From NCBI GenBank assembly GCA_013151215.1, contig JAADIS010000059.1:1-64000 (forward strand): a DNA stretch of 64,000 nt. The letters run 5' to 3'. A model generated the notes under the pieces. It ran no database searches. It saw only the letters and a program-made list of their open reading frames with translations, and was not told the DNA's origin. Shown here piece after piece: positions 27,040-35,527 of this stretch (within the stretch, counting starts at the first letter, position 1; each line of letters begins with the position of its first letter). Made by a program: the position numbers and the translations under genes. This DNA comes from Chlorobiota bacterium. GTDB taxonomy: Bacteria > Bacteroidota > Bacteroidia > Bacteroidales > F082.

Positions 27040-27076
27040 AAAAAAAAACGTCCCATGAAAATCATACATGGAACGT
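27040..27076 (-). terminator. Terminator after the poly-Asp LruC gene
   Basis: On the minus strand ACGTTCCATG pairs with CATGGGACGT (one G-T pair) and is followed by eight T. It separates the gene at 27099-28724 from the one at 25732-27015. Confidence 0.8.
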
Positions 27077-27098
27077 TCTTCAAAATTTCTAATTAAAA

Positions 27099-28724
27099 CT
27101 AGTAAATCAAAGCCGAATTTCTATATCCCGTTATGTTTTTATACCAATCAGTATAAACTGCCCCACTGCTTTCAGCCCACTCGCCAAAGTGAAGATGCAC
27201 AGCGTTAATATCTTGTTTTTCAATAGGATAGTCGAATGTTTGGGGAATATTTATCGCCCATGGTAAATTATTTGCAGTTATATAGTATCTTCCTTGCGAC
27301 GATTTTGAATCATCGTCCCATATTCCAAGCATGGTCTCGTCGGCAAGATCGCTAGGAGCATAAAACGGCAGATGTACCTCATTGTCCCTATTACGGTCGA
27401 TAATAAGGAAAGGGTTGAAATTACCTATATCCAACTGCGAATAAGTAACCGGACCACCACTGGCAAAACTACCACCTTCATAAAAATCTATTTCCAGGAC
27501 TATGGTCTCAGGAGTAACATAAGGAGCGCTTTTATCGGTATTTACACCAATTCCAACACCCGGATGCGTCATGATGCGGTAGGAATCGTCATAAGCTATA
27601 AATGTTGCTTTCGATTGCCCGCTTTCAGTCCCGTTGGAAGCCAAATTAACATAGGTTCCTCCAGCCAAATCGTAACCGCTTACAGAAATTATTTGATCAG
27701 GATTTACATTTGGTAGTGTGAAACCAAATCCATTTCTAAAACCTGCACCAAAGGCTCTTATTGTAAATGAAGCTGTTATGTGCTCTATTTGCTCTGAAGT
27801 ATTTTTTGTAATATCAAAATCATATTCAACAACTAAATCGTTAAAGTCGTAATCACCTTTGCTCGGCCATAAATCCTCATAAGCTAAAGTACCAGAATAA
27901 TTGGTTACAACGGTATCATCATCATCGTCGTCGTCATCATCGTCATCATCATCGTCGTCATCATCATCATCGTCGTCATCATCGTCATCGTCATCGTCGT
28001 CATCATCGTCGTCGTCATCATCATCGTCATCGTCATCGTCGTCATCATCGTCGTCATCATCATCGTCGTCATCATCATCGTCGTCATCATCGTCGTCATC
28101 ATCGTCGTCGTCGTCATCGTCATCATCGTCGTCGTCATCGTCGTCGTCGTCATCATCATCATCATCATCATCATCGTCATCGTCGTCATCGTCATCATCG
28201 TCGTCATCGTCGTCGTCGTCGTCATCGTCGTCTCCATCTGTTGTTGACTTAAATGAAGTTAAGAAGTTATAAGTCAATCTATTACCTATAGCAGGAACAA
28301 TGGCAGGTTCATAATCAGAGCCATTTCCATAAACTACCAAAACCATTTCGTCAGCAGTAGGGATAGTAACCTTTGTTTGAAGATTGCTAGTTCCATCCTC
28401 TGAATGTCCTTTAAAATAAGTTGTTTTACCGTCGAGTGAGGTTATTTTAAGTGATTTTTGTTTAGTGTCCTCGGGTAAAATAATATCAACTGCCAGGGTT
28501 TTTATAAGTTTCCAGTCAAAAGTCCCGCTTACTACCAAGTCGTTCATACTTGTTTTAGTAAAACCACCAATATCCGATTGCGTATCCTGTAAGGGTTCAA
28601 ATTTTTGGCAACTACTAATAAATGAAGCAATTGCTACAAAGAAAATGAAAATACGCGAAATGAACATTTCCTTATTAAAAATGTGTTTATTGAACGTCCT
28701 TGTCTTTACCTTAATTCTTTTCAT
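27099..28724 (-). CDS. Lipoprotein with 106-residue poly-aspartate linker and LruC domain
   Basis: The 541-residue protein has a lipoprotein signal ending FFVAIASFISSCQK; an internal ATG at residue 20 could be the true start. An N-terminal beta-rich domain (about 45-165) is followed by 106 consecutive Asp codons (27915-28232). Then comes a LruC-type domain (YSGTLAYEDLWPSKGDYDFNDLVVEYDF and HFGEWAESSG), known from Leptospira and many marine and gut bacteria. The GDYDFNDLV segment looks like a calcium-binding loop. The aspartate tract should be extended and bind calcium or other cations. The protein is probably surface-exposed. Its partner is unknown. Confidence 0.85.
   Translation of the reverse strand: MKRIKVKTRTFNKHIFNKEMFISRIFIFFVAIASFISSCQKFEPLQDTQSDIGGFTKTSMNDLVVSGTFDWKLIKTLAVDIILPEDTKQKSLKITSLDGKTTYFKGHSEDGTSNLQTKVTIPTADEMVLVVYGNGSDYEPAIVPAIGNRLTYNFLTSFKSTTDGDDDDDDDDDDDDDDDDDDDDDDDDDDDDDDDDDDDDDDDDDDDDDDDDDDDDDDDDDDDDDDDDDDDDDDDDDDDDDDDDDDDDDDDDDDDDDDDDDDDDDDDDDDTVVTNYSGTLAYEDLWPSKGDYDFNDLVVEYDFDITKNTSEQIEHITASFTIRAFGAGFRNGFGFTLPNVNPDQIISVSGYDLAGGTYVNLASNGTESGQSKATFIAYDDSYRIMTHPGVGIGVNTDKSAPYVTPETIVLEIDFYEGGSFASGGPVTYSQLDIGNFNPFLIIDRNRDNEVHLPFYAPSDLADETMLGIWDDDSKSSQGRYYITANNLPWAINIPQTFDYPIEKQDINAVHLHFGEWAESSGAVYTDWYKNITGYRNSALIY
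27915..28232 (-). repeat. Aspartate codon tract, 106 GAT/GAC codons
   Basis: 318 bases contain only GAT and GAC codons on the minus strand, in an irregular mix. The mix shows it is not a simple recent trinucleotide expansion. On the plus strand it reads as an artificial poly-Ser frame. Confidence 0.97.
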
Positions 28725-28919
28725 GACTTTTACGTTTAGTTAAAAGCTAATTCTTCCGCATTAACTAAGGCAACAGCCATTCCATACAAGGAACAAAAGT
28801 GTTTAGTGTCTGTTAATCAATTAGATACACACATTTTCATATATCGCATATATTCCCATTGTCGGAATTTGTTTCCATAATGGAATACAATACTTCACAG
28901 GATTCATAATAAACCACAT
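28725..28919. other. Spacer upstream of the poly-Asp gene
   Basis: No gene. CACTTTTG on the minus strand near 28793-28800 is one base off the -7 consensus and might serve the poly-Asp gene. Confidence 0.35.
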
Positions 28920-29172
28920 AGGGTCAGCTGAAAAAGCCTGTAGTGCATCATATACGAAGCCGCAAGGTGAAGATGTATAATAATACTGCGAGCCGCAGCA
29001 ATGAAGTAGATGATGTAATGAAGTAGATGATGTACTACGGGCTAGCAAACAGGATTTTTCGAAAAAATGCACGCTTTTTTAATAAATCCTTGAAAAAAGT
29101 TCGCATTCGTAACTAACAAAAACCGTGTAACAATATATACCTCACGTTGTTAGGCGTTTTTCAGCAGGCCCT
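28920..29172. mobile_element. Miniature inverted-repeat element (MITE), copy 2
   Basis: This 253-bp copy of the element at 8925-9160 has terminal repeats AGGGTCAGCTGAAAAA and the complement of AGGGCCTGCTGAAAAA (two mismatches). It has a 4-bp target duplication ACAT (28916-28919 and 29173-29176). It is 17 bp longer because AATGAAGTAGATGATGT is tandemly duplicated. The first internal hairpin keeps pairing, with a T-A to C-G change relative to copy 1. The last internal hairpin is decayed, so this copy is probably older. Confidence 0.9.
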
Positions 29173-29209
29173 ACATATCACAATCGATAAATCATACTAG
29201 GGTTTAGGC

Positions 29210-29242
29210 AAAAAAAAGCCGTCCTGCCTAAGGCAGGACGGC
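29210..29242 (-). terminator. Strong terminator after the biotin-carrier gene
   Basis: AGCCGTCCTGCC pairs with GGCAGGACGGCT around a 3-base loop, followed on the minus strand by eight T. Confidence 0.9.
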
Positions 29243-29266
29243 TTTATAAAATAATTAAATTATTTA

Positions 29267-29596
29267 TTATTCTATTTCTATCATAAGAAAGTCTTTTGGC
29301 ACCATTTGCTGTAGGCTTACGTAAAGCTTTTTAACCCTGCCATCGCAGGGAGCAACAATGGAGTTGCGCATCTTCATGGCTTCCAGAACCAGCATCACTT
29401 CCCCTTCTACAACTTTCCGGCCTGGTTTCACATTAATATCCACAATGGTCCCGGGAATAAAAGATTTAATCTTACATGGGTCGTATTCCTGATATCGAGG
29501 TCTGTTTTTGTACTTTTCAGTAAGGTTGGTCATATATTTACCACCATCAACAACAATAGAACTCAATCGTTTTCTTTTCTTTTTTTTATCTTCCAT
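29267..29596 (-). CDS. Biotin carboxyl carrier protein of an acyl-CoA carboxylase/decarboxylase
   Basis: The 109-residue protein ends in a biotinyl domain (about 40-109) with the biotin-accepting lysine in VLEAMKMRNSIVAPCDG. The first 40 residues are basic and Lys/Arg rich. It lies 11 bases after the carboxyltransferase gene and is the last gene before a strong terminator. It carries the carboxyl group between the biotin carboxylase or decarboxylase step and the transferase. It is short for a full carrier but typical for separate Bacteroidota subunits. Confidence 0.9.
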   Translation of the reverse strand: MEDKKKKRKRLSSIVVDGGKYMTNLTEKYKNRPRYQEYDPCKIKSFIPGTIVDINVKPGRKVVEGEVMLVLEAMKMRNSIVAPCDGRVKKLYVSLQQMVPKDFLMIEIE

Positions 29597-29607
29597 TTTT
29601 CAAGATA

Positions 29608-31155
29608 TTAAAATGGTGGGATACCATGTTTCTTCTTAGGTATATTAACATCTTTTTGGGCTGATATCTCCAGGGCATGAATAATCATCGACCTCGTTTC
29701 GCCCGGTTCAATGACGGCGTCAACATAACCATAGGCTGCGGCAACATAAGGATTTGCAAACTTTTTCTTATATTCTTCAACTTTTTCTTTTCTAAGCTTA
29801 TCAGGATCATCGGCCGACATGATTTCTTTTCTGAAAATAATATTTGCTGCTCCTTCGGGTCCCATTACGGCAATTTCGGCCGTTGGCCAAGCGAAAACAA
29901 AGTCGGCGCGCAGATGGTGTGAACACATTGCTATATAACCGCCTCCATAGGCCTTGCGCATAATAAGGGTGATCTTCGGCACGGTGGCCTCGGAATATGC
30001 ATAAAGCAATTTGGCGCCATGGCGAATAACCCCTGCATGCTCCTGATCAACACCCGGGAGGTATCCGGGAAGATCGACAAGGGTAACCAAAGGAATGTTG
30101 AACGAATCGCAATACCTGATAAAGCGCGCGGCTTTATCCGAGCTGTCAACATCAAGCACACCGGCCAGATACATGGGCTGGTTAGCTACGTAGCCAACTG
30201 TTTTCCCATCCAAACGACCAAAGCCGATAACGATGTTTTGGGCAAACAATTCCATGACTTCAAAGAAATTGGAGTCATCGCTGATGGCCTTTATTACATC
30301 CCTTACGTCATAAGGTTGTTTGGCATCGCCCGGCATTATGTTGTCAATCTTATACTGACGAGTCTTAGGTGACTTTTTAGGGTAGTTTTTTGCTTTTGCG
30401 GAATTATTCCATGGGATATAACTGGCAAGGCTTTTTATCTGGCTAAAACATTGCTCTTCGCTCTCGGCATAAAAATGTGCATTACCGGTGGTTTCGCAAT
30501 GAACCCTAGCACCACCCAAAGCTTCCATGGATATTTCCTCGCCCAGGACAGTTTTGATGACCTCAGGCCCGGTTATGAACATTTTGGAAATATTCTCGAC
30601 AACAAAAACGAAGTCCGTCAAGGCTGGCGAATATACCGCACCACCAGCACAAGGCCCCAGAATAACCGATATTTGTGGTATGACCCCCGAAGCCAGGGTG
30701 TTCCTGAAGAAAATCTCGCCATAGCCTGCCAGGGAGTTTACGCCTTCCTGAATACGGGCGCCACCTGAGTCATTAATCCCGATTATGGGCACTTTCAGCT
30801 TAAGGGCATGATCCATTATCTTGGTTATCTTTTTTGCATGCATCCATCCCAAGGAACCACCTGCAACCGTAAAGTCCTGTGCATAAATACAAACCGGATG
30901 CCCCATCAACAAACCGGTACCTGTTATTACTCCATCCCCGGGGAGATATTTCTTGTTCATGTCGAAGTCCTTAGCGGCATGTTCGACAAACAAATCGTAT
31001 TCGTGAAACGATTTAGGATCAAGCAACTTGATAATCCTTTCGCGTGCAGTAAGCTTGCCAATGGCCTTTTGTTTCTCAATGGCCTTGTCTCCCCCACCCT
31101 TAAGCGCGTTGCGCATCCTGTTTCTTAAATCTGTAGATTTCTGTTTTAAACCCAT
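29608..31155 (-). CDS. Acyl-CoA carboxyltransferase subunit (propionyl-CoA carboxylase / methylmalonyl-CoA decarboxylase type)
   Basis: The 515-residue crotonase-fold protein transfers a carboxyl group between biotin and propionyl-CoA. Oxyanion-hole motifs are GINDSGGARIQEGV (N-half), GGAVYSPALTDF and AYGGGYIAM (C-half). The family includes PccB and MmdA. The biotin carrier follows, but there is no biotin carboxylase gene and no sodium-pump decarboxylase (OadB-type) gene in the window, so the direction of the reaction cannot be fixed. In propionate-making Bacteroidota the decarboxylase role is common. A full promoter lies upstream. Confidence 0.92.
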   Translation of the reverse strand: MGLKQKSTDLRNRMRNALKGGGDKAIEKQKAIGKLTARERIIKLLDPKSFHEYDLFVEHAAKDFDMNKKYLPGDGVITGTGLLMGHPVCIYAQDFTVAGGSLGWMHAKKITKIMDHALKLKVPIIGINDSGGARIQEGVNSLAGYGEIFFRNTLASGVIPQISVILGPCAGGAVYSPALTDFVFVVENISKMFITGPEVIKTVLGEEISMEALGGARVHCETTGNAHFYAESEEQCFSQIKSLASYIPWNNSAKAKNYPKKSPKTRQYKIDNIMPGDAKQPYDVRDVIKAISDDSNFFEVMELFAQNIVIGFGRLDGKTVGYVANQPMYLAGVLDVDSSDKAARFIRYCDSFNIPLVTLVDLPGYLPGVDQEHAGVIRHGAKLLYAYSEATVPKITLIMRKAYGGGYIAMCSHHLRADFVFAWPTAEIAVMGPEGAANIIFRKEIMSADDPDKLRKEKVEEYKKKFANPYVAAAYGYVDAVIEPGETRSMIIHALEISAQKDVNIPKKKHGIPPF

Positions 31156-31240
31156 TTTAATGGTTTTAGTTTACACAAAAAAAGAGATAAGCCCAAATAT
31201 GTTCTATTATAATATATGTATAACCTATCTCAATCGGCTG

Positions 31241-31270
31241 CAAAAATATACCAAATAACCCAAATGTCAA
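31241..31270 (-). promoter_or_regulatory. Complete Bacteroidota promoter of the carboxyltransferase operon
   Basis: On the minus strand TTG (31268-31270), 19 bases, then TATTTTTG (31241-31248). Both elements match the -33/-7 consensus and its spacing. The leader is about 85 bases. Confidence 0.7.
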
Positions 31271-31339
31271 CTATTTTGTATTTTTAAAAACTTTTTATTT
31301 ACATGAATCAACTTATAAAATGAATATAAATACCTGATA

Positions 31340-31684
31340 ATGAACGCAGAAGATATAAGAGAATACTGTCTGGGCAAGAAAGAAACTACCGAAAGTTTCC
31401 CTTTCGACGACACAACCCTGGTTTTTAAGGTCCTGAACAAAATGTTTGCACTGGTAAATCTTGACGGCGAATTAAGGCTAAACCTCAAATGTGATCCGGC
31501 TAAAGCCATTGAACTAAGGGAACGGTACAGCTCTGTTATTCCAGGATATCACATGAACAAAAAACTATGGAATACGATTTTAGTCAACGGTAGTATCGAC
31601 AACAATCTCCTCAAGGAATGGATAGATGATTCATACGATTTAATTGTGGGGAAAATGCCTAAAAAGGATAGGGATTTGCTATGA
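31340..31684 (+). CDS. MmcQ/YjbR family DNA-binding-fold protein
   Basis: The 114-residue protein matches the MmcQ/YjbR family: KETTESFPFDDTTLVFKVLNKMFALV, LNLKCDPAKAIELRERY and HMNKKLWNTILVNGSID. The fold resembles a CyaY-like or double-psi DNA-binding module. The cellular role is not established; it may affect DNA or stress responses. It is divergent from the carboxyltransferase operon and is followed by urocanate hydratase after 105 bases, which has its own -7 box. Confidence 0.9.
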   Translation: MNAEDIREYCLGKKETTESFPFDDTTLVFKVLNKMFALVNLDGELRLNLKCDPAKAIELRERYSSVIPGYHMNKKLWNTILVNGSIDNNLLKEWIDDSYDLIVGKMPKKDRDLL

Positions 31685-31757
31685 TCTTTTTTCTCAATAA
31701 CCAGTAGCATTTCATAATTTTCAGAATTATTATCACTATTTATTGATGGCATTTACT

Positions 31758-31765
31758 TAGTTTTG
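31758..31765 (+). promoter_or_regulatory. -7 promoter element of hutU
   Basis: TAGTTTTG fits TAnnTTTG. It overlaps an in-frame TTG (31763), so the ATG at 31790 is the likelier start. Confidence 0.5.
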
Positions 31766-31789
31766 CCAAGTATTTCAAAAAGCAATGCA

Positions 31790-33808
31790 ATGGATAATTC
31801 ATCATTTAAAAATGCAATATTAGCAGGCATCCCCGAGCGTTTGCCCGAACCGAAAGCATACGACATCAGCATAAGTCATGCACCGAAGCGAAAGGATATC
31901 CTAAGCTATGAAGAAAAAAAACTGGCCTTAAAAAATGCTTTAAGATATTTCCCGGCCAAACACCATGCTGTTTTGGCTTCTGAATTTGCCAATGAGTTAA
32001 AAAAACACGGCAGGATTTATATGTATAGGTTTATCCCAGATTATAAAATATATGCCCGCCCTATTGACGAATATCCAGCCAAGTCGGAACAGGCAGCTGC
32101 GATAATGCTTATGATACAAAACAACCTGGACTTTGCCGTTGCCCAGCACCCACATGAATTAATAACCTATGGCGGTAACGGTGCCGTTTTTCAAAACTGG
32201 GCTCAATACACTCTTTGCATGCAATATTTGGCCACGATGACCGACGAGCAAACATTGGTAATGTATTCCGGCCACCCCATGGGCTTATTTCCGTCTCACA
32301 AAGATTCACCTCGTGTGGTAGTGACTAACGGCATGGTAATCCCGAATTATTCATCGCAGGACGAGTGGGAGAAATTCAATGCCCTGGGAGTATCCCAATA
32401 CGGACAGATGACGGCAGGCTCTTATATGTACATTGGGCCACAGGGAATTGTTCACGGCACGACGATTACAGTAATGAACGCTGCAAGAAAAGTTGCCAAG
32501 ATCGATGAAGACCCTTTTGCAGGAAAACTTTTCCTTACCGCTGGATTGGGCGGCATGTCGGGAGCACAGCCAAAAGCAGGAAATATTGCCAAGGTGATTT
32601 CCGTAGTAGCCGAAGTAAATCCTTCTGCAACTCATAAACGTCATGAACAAGGCTGGGTTGATGAACTTATCTCCGATTTGGACGAACTTGTCAAAAGAGT
32701 TAGAAAGGCAAAAGAGAACAAGGAAGTAGTGTCGATAGCCTACGATGGCAATATAGTCGATGTTTGGGAAAAGTTCGACGAGGAAAACATATTCGTGGAT
32801 CTGGGTTCCGACCAGACCTCATTGCACAACCCATGGGCAGGAGGCTATTATCCTGTTGGATTATCCTATGAAGAATCTAATAAAATGATGGCAGAAAATC
32901 CAGTTCTTTTTAAAGAAAAAGTTCAAGAAAGCCTAAGGCGTCATGCCGATGCCATAAATAAGCATACGGCAAAGGGCACTTATTTCTTCGATTATGGCAA
33001 CGCATTTCTTTTGGAAGCCTCCAGGGCCGGTGCTGATATAATGGCCGAAGACGGAATTACCTTCAGGTATCCATCTTATGTTCAAGACATTATGGGGCCC
33101 ATGTTTTTCGATTACGGTTTTGGGCCTTTCCGTTGGGTATGCAGTTCCGGCAAAGCCGAGGATCTTGAAACATCCGATATGATTGCCGCTAATATCCTTA
33201 ATGAAATTATGCAAAACTCCCCTGCTGAGATACAAAGCCAGATGGCTGATAACATACAATGGATTAAAGGGGCTAGGGAAAACAAACTCGTTGTTGGTTC
33301 GCAAGCAAGGATTTTATATGCCGATGCGGAAGGAAGGATGAAGATTGCCGAAGAATTCAATAAGGCTGTTGCTGATGGCAGATTATCGTCTCCGGTTATC
33401 TTAGGCCGCGACCATCATGATGTGTCTGGCACCGACTCCCCATTTAGGGAAACATCGAATATTTATGATGGCTCTAGTTTTACAGCCGATATGGCAATCC
33501 AAAATGTTATCGGCGACTCCTTTAGAGGCGCCACATGGGTTAGTATTCACAATGGCGGCGGCGTTGGCTGGGGAGAAGTTATAAACGGAGGTTTCGGAAT
33601 GGTGTTGGATGGCAGCAAGGATGCCGACCGTCGCCTTAAGTCTATGCTTTTCTGGGATGTAAACAACGGCATTTCCCGCAGGAACTGGGCCCGAAACGAA
33701 GGCGCTACCTTTGCCATTAAAAGGGCTATGGAAGAAAATCCCAACCTTAAAGTTACTTTGCCTAATATTGCCGATGAGGATCTAATTAATGCTGTCTTGG
33801 ATTTTTAG
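31790..33808 (+). CDS. hutU: Urocanate hydratase
   Basis: HutU hydrates urocanate to imidazolone propionate, the second step of histidine breakdown, using tightly bound NAD. The 672-residue protein belongs to the longer Bacteroidota form rather than the about 556-residue form. Motifs include YSGHPMGLFPSHKDSPRVVV, TAGLGGMSGAQPKAGNI, and SIHNGGGVGWGEV. No other hut genes (hutH, hutI, ftcD) are adjacent. The gene ends with a 4-base tail-to-tail overlap with the next, minus-strand gene. Confidence 0.95.
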   Translation: MDNSSFKNAILAGIPERLPEPKAYDISISHAPKRKDILSYEEKKLALKNALRYFPAKHHAVLASEFANELKKHGRIYMYRFIPDYKIYARPIDEYPAKSEQAAAIMLMIQNNLDFAVAQHPHELITYGGNGAVFQNWAQYTLCMQYLATMTDEQTLVMYSGHPMGLFPSHKDSPRVVVTNGMVIPNYSSQDEWEKFNALGVSQYGQMTAGSYMYIGPQGIVHGTTITVMNAARKVAKIDEDPFAGKLFLTAGLGGMSGAQPKAGNIAKVISVVAEVNPSATHKRHEQGWVDELISDLDELVKRVRKAKENKEVVSIAYDGNIVDVWEKFDEENIFVDLGSDQTSLHNPWAGGYYPVGLSYEESNKMMAENPVLFKEKVQESLRRHADAINKHTAKGTYFFDYGNAFLLEASRAGADIMAEDGITFRYPSYVQDIMGPMFFDYGFGPFRWVCSSGKAEDLETSDMIAANILNEIMQNSPAEIQSQMADNIQWIKGARENKLVVGSQARILYADAEGRMKIAEEFNKAVADGRLSSPVILGRDHHDVSGTDSPFRETSNIYDGSSFTADMAIQNVIGDSFRGATWVSIHNGGGVGWGEVINGGFGMVLDGSKDADRRLKSMLFWDVNNGISRRNWARNEGATFAIKRAMEENPNLKVTLPNIADEDLINAVLDF

Positions 33809-35400
33809 GGGATTTTTCCCAACGAGTTTTTATCAATATCCCATTTGACCTGTACAAGGCCGTTTCGATAGCCGGTTACTTCGGCAGCAAACTCTTCCTG
33901 ATCCGCGAGACCGGCCTCTATCTGTTTTTTTTCCTTTACGCTTAACGAATAGCTTGAGCTAACTATATTGAGTGCGGCATGGAATTTTTTGTCCACTACA
34001 TACTCGTTCTTGTGCTTCCCGGACCTGCCGTCAACCTTGTTCACAAGCACGCTCACGGTTTTGCCGAACAAACTTAGTTTCCCCAATACATCCTTGTCAA
34101 TGCTTTCAGCTATCGAAAGGCTTCCCCTTAGCAAACTTTTGGAAACCGGTTTTCTCTTCTCAGGCCTTTTGCTTATTTCTGCTATCTCGGGCGAACAGTC
34201 CCAGATAACGTGCAAGATCGAGTTTTCATAATCAACCTTAACAACCCTGCAATGGATTATATCATCATGAACCAACCTGTTTAGTGCCCCATTAATGTCA
34301 GGGCCGGGTTTGTGGTAATATCGTTCTTCCTTACTTAGAAGGGCAATGTAGTCATCATTGTAAACAAAGCTAATCCTGTCCCCCGTATGCAGGACCCTTA
34401 GGCCCACAACTGCATTTTCCAGTTTGTGCAAGTCATTGTAAGAATCCTGTTCCCAAGGCAATATGCTTATAATGCCATTGACGTTTTTTCGACGGAGGAA
34501 ATCCCTGTTACCGATTAGGCTTATTTCCGACATAGAGTTCCATAATACGTGAAGCTGTTGGCTGCGGTTGTTTACTCTGAGTATCTTACAAGTAATCACA
34601 TCCCCACCAACAAGTCTTTTAACAGCTCGCTTATAAAGTTCGATGCCAAGTTCCGACTTTTTAGGGGCACACAGTTTCGATTTGAATTTACCATGCGCAT
34701 AAAATGTCAATTGTTTGTTGTCATGCTCAAAAACATTTACCTGGATGTTGTTATATAATAAATCGTCGAATTTTTCTTTAAACCATTGATATTTGTCTTC
34801 ATTACAACCAAATATAAGTTTTCCCTCATTATTCTTGCCCCAATAAGCTATTTCGATTGTTTGCCCTTCCGCAAGAATATCAATATCCAATGGCGAGTTC
34901 ATGTTGTTTTTGTGCATCAATCCGAAAAACGAACCGTATTTCCATCCAAAATGTATTCCTGCGTCAACAAAAACACCAAATATAGTTTTGCTGACTACAA
35001 TGGATTTATATGTCTCCCCCACTTTTATCTCAGGTATTTGATCATTAATTCTGCAAGCCACGACCTGGCATGAAAAAGGCAAAGTCTTTATGTTCACAAC
35101 TTTACAAGACAAGACTTTTCCAATTAAGCTAGGCGAGACAACTCGCCATTGATATAGGCAACAATAATTCCACGGCATGTCCCGGAAATTAAGTTTGGAA
35201 TACAAACCATTAACTTTAACCAAAAAACCGTCATGGAGCTTTTTTTCAATTCGCATGTTGATAGACTCGTCATCAGTAAAGGCTTTTTCAAGTTCTCTTA
35301 TCAACCTTATAATATAAGGTTTCCTGAGGAACAAGGTCAGGTTGTTAAGCTGTGTTGCGACTTTGTTCCATTCTTTTAGGCTTATAATTGCCTGATGCAT
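33805..35400 (-). CDS. Unrecognised protein with repeated OB/S1-like segments
   Basis: This 531-residue protein matches no family I can name. It has a helical N-terminus (1-55). Repeated beta segments follow, with a common pattern: VLSCKVVNIKTLP, GDVITCKILRVNNRSQQLHVLWN, DDIIHCRVVKVDYENSILHVIW and FAAEVTGYRNGLVQVKWD. Each looks like the first strands of an S1/OB fold. One segment (GETYKSIVVSKTIFGVFVDAG, about 125-185) closely resembles an S1 RNA-binding domain. There is no signal peptide, so it is probably cytoplasmic and binds RNA. It is monocistronic. An AAAGGT sequence precedes the ATG. Confidence 0.65.
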   Translation of the reverse strand: MHQAIISLKEWNKVATQLNNLTLFLRKPYIIRLIRELEKAFTDDESINMRIEKKLHDGFLVKVNGLYSKLNFRDMPWNYCCLYQWRVVSPSLIGKVLSCKVVNIKTLPFSCQVVACRINDQIPEIKVGETYKSIVVSKTIFGVFVDAGIHFGWKYGSFFGLMHKNNMNSPLDIDILAEGQTIEIAYWGKNNEGKLIFGCNEDKYQWFKEKFDDLLYNNIQVNVFEHDNKQLTFYAHGKFKSKLCAPKKSELGIELYKRAVKRLVGGDVITCKILRVNNRSQQLHVLWNSMSEISLIGNRDFLRRKNVNGIISILPWEQDSYNDLHKLENAVVGLRVLHTGDRISFVYNDDYIALLSKEERYYHKPGPDINGALNRLVHDDIIHCRVVKVDYENSILHVIWDCSPEIAEISKRPEKRKPVSKSLLRGSLSIAESIDKDVLGKLSLFGKTVSVLVNKVDGRSGKHKNEYVVDKKFHAALNIVSSSYSLSVKEKKQIEAGLADQEEFAAEVTGYRNGLVQVKWDIDKNSLGKIP

Positions 35401-35452
35401 ACCTTTGTCGTTTTTGTTATAACTTCCCCAAAATTAATAAAAATTTATTAGA

Positions 35453-35485
35453 ACAAAACCCCGCAACAATAAAGCTACGGGGTTT
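35453..35485 (-). terminator. Terminator after metK
   Basis: On the minus strand AAACCCCG pairs with CGGGGTTTT around a 14-base loop. The T tract is short. Confidence 0.65.
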
Positions 35486-35527
35486 CAGTACACATTTTCA
35501 TGAACGCAAATCCTATCAAGTCTTTGT

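Noticed and set aside
27901-28272. 123-residue poly-serine open frame on the plus strand, and a poly-Thr/Met frame on the minus strand
   Set aside because: Both are shadow frames of the aspartate codon tract in the LruC lipoprotein gene.
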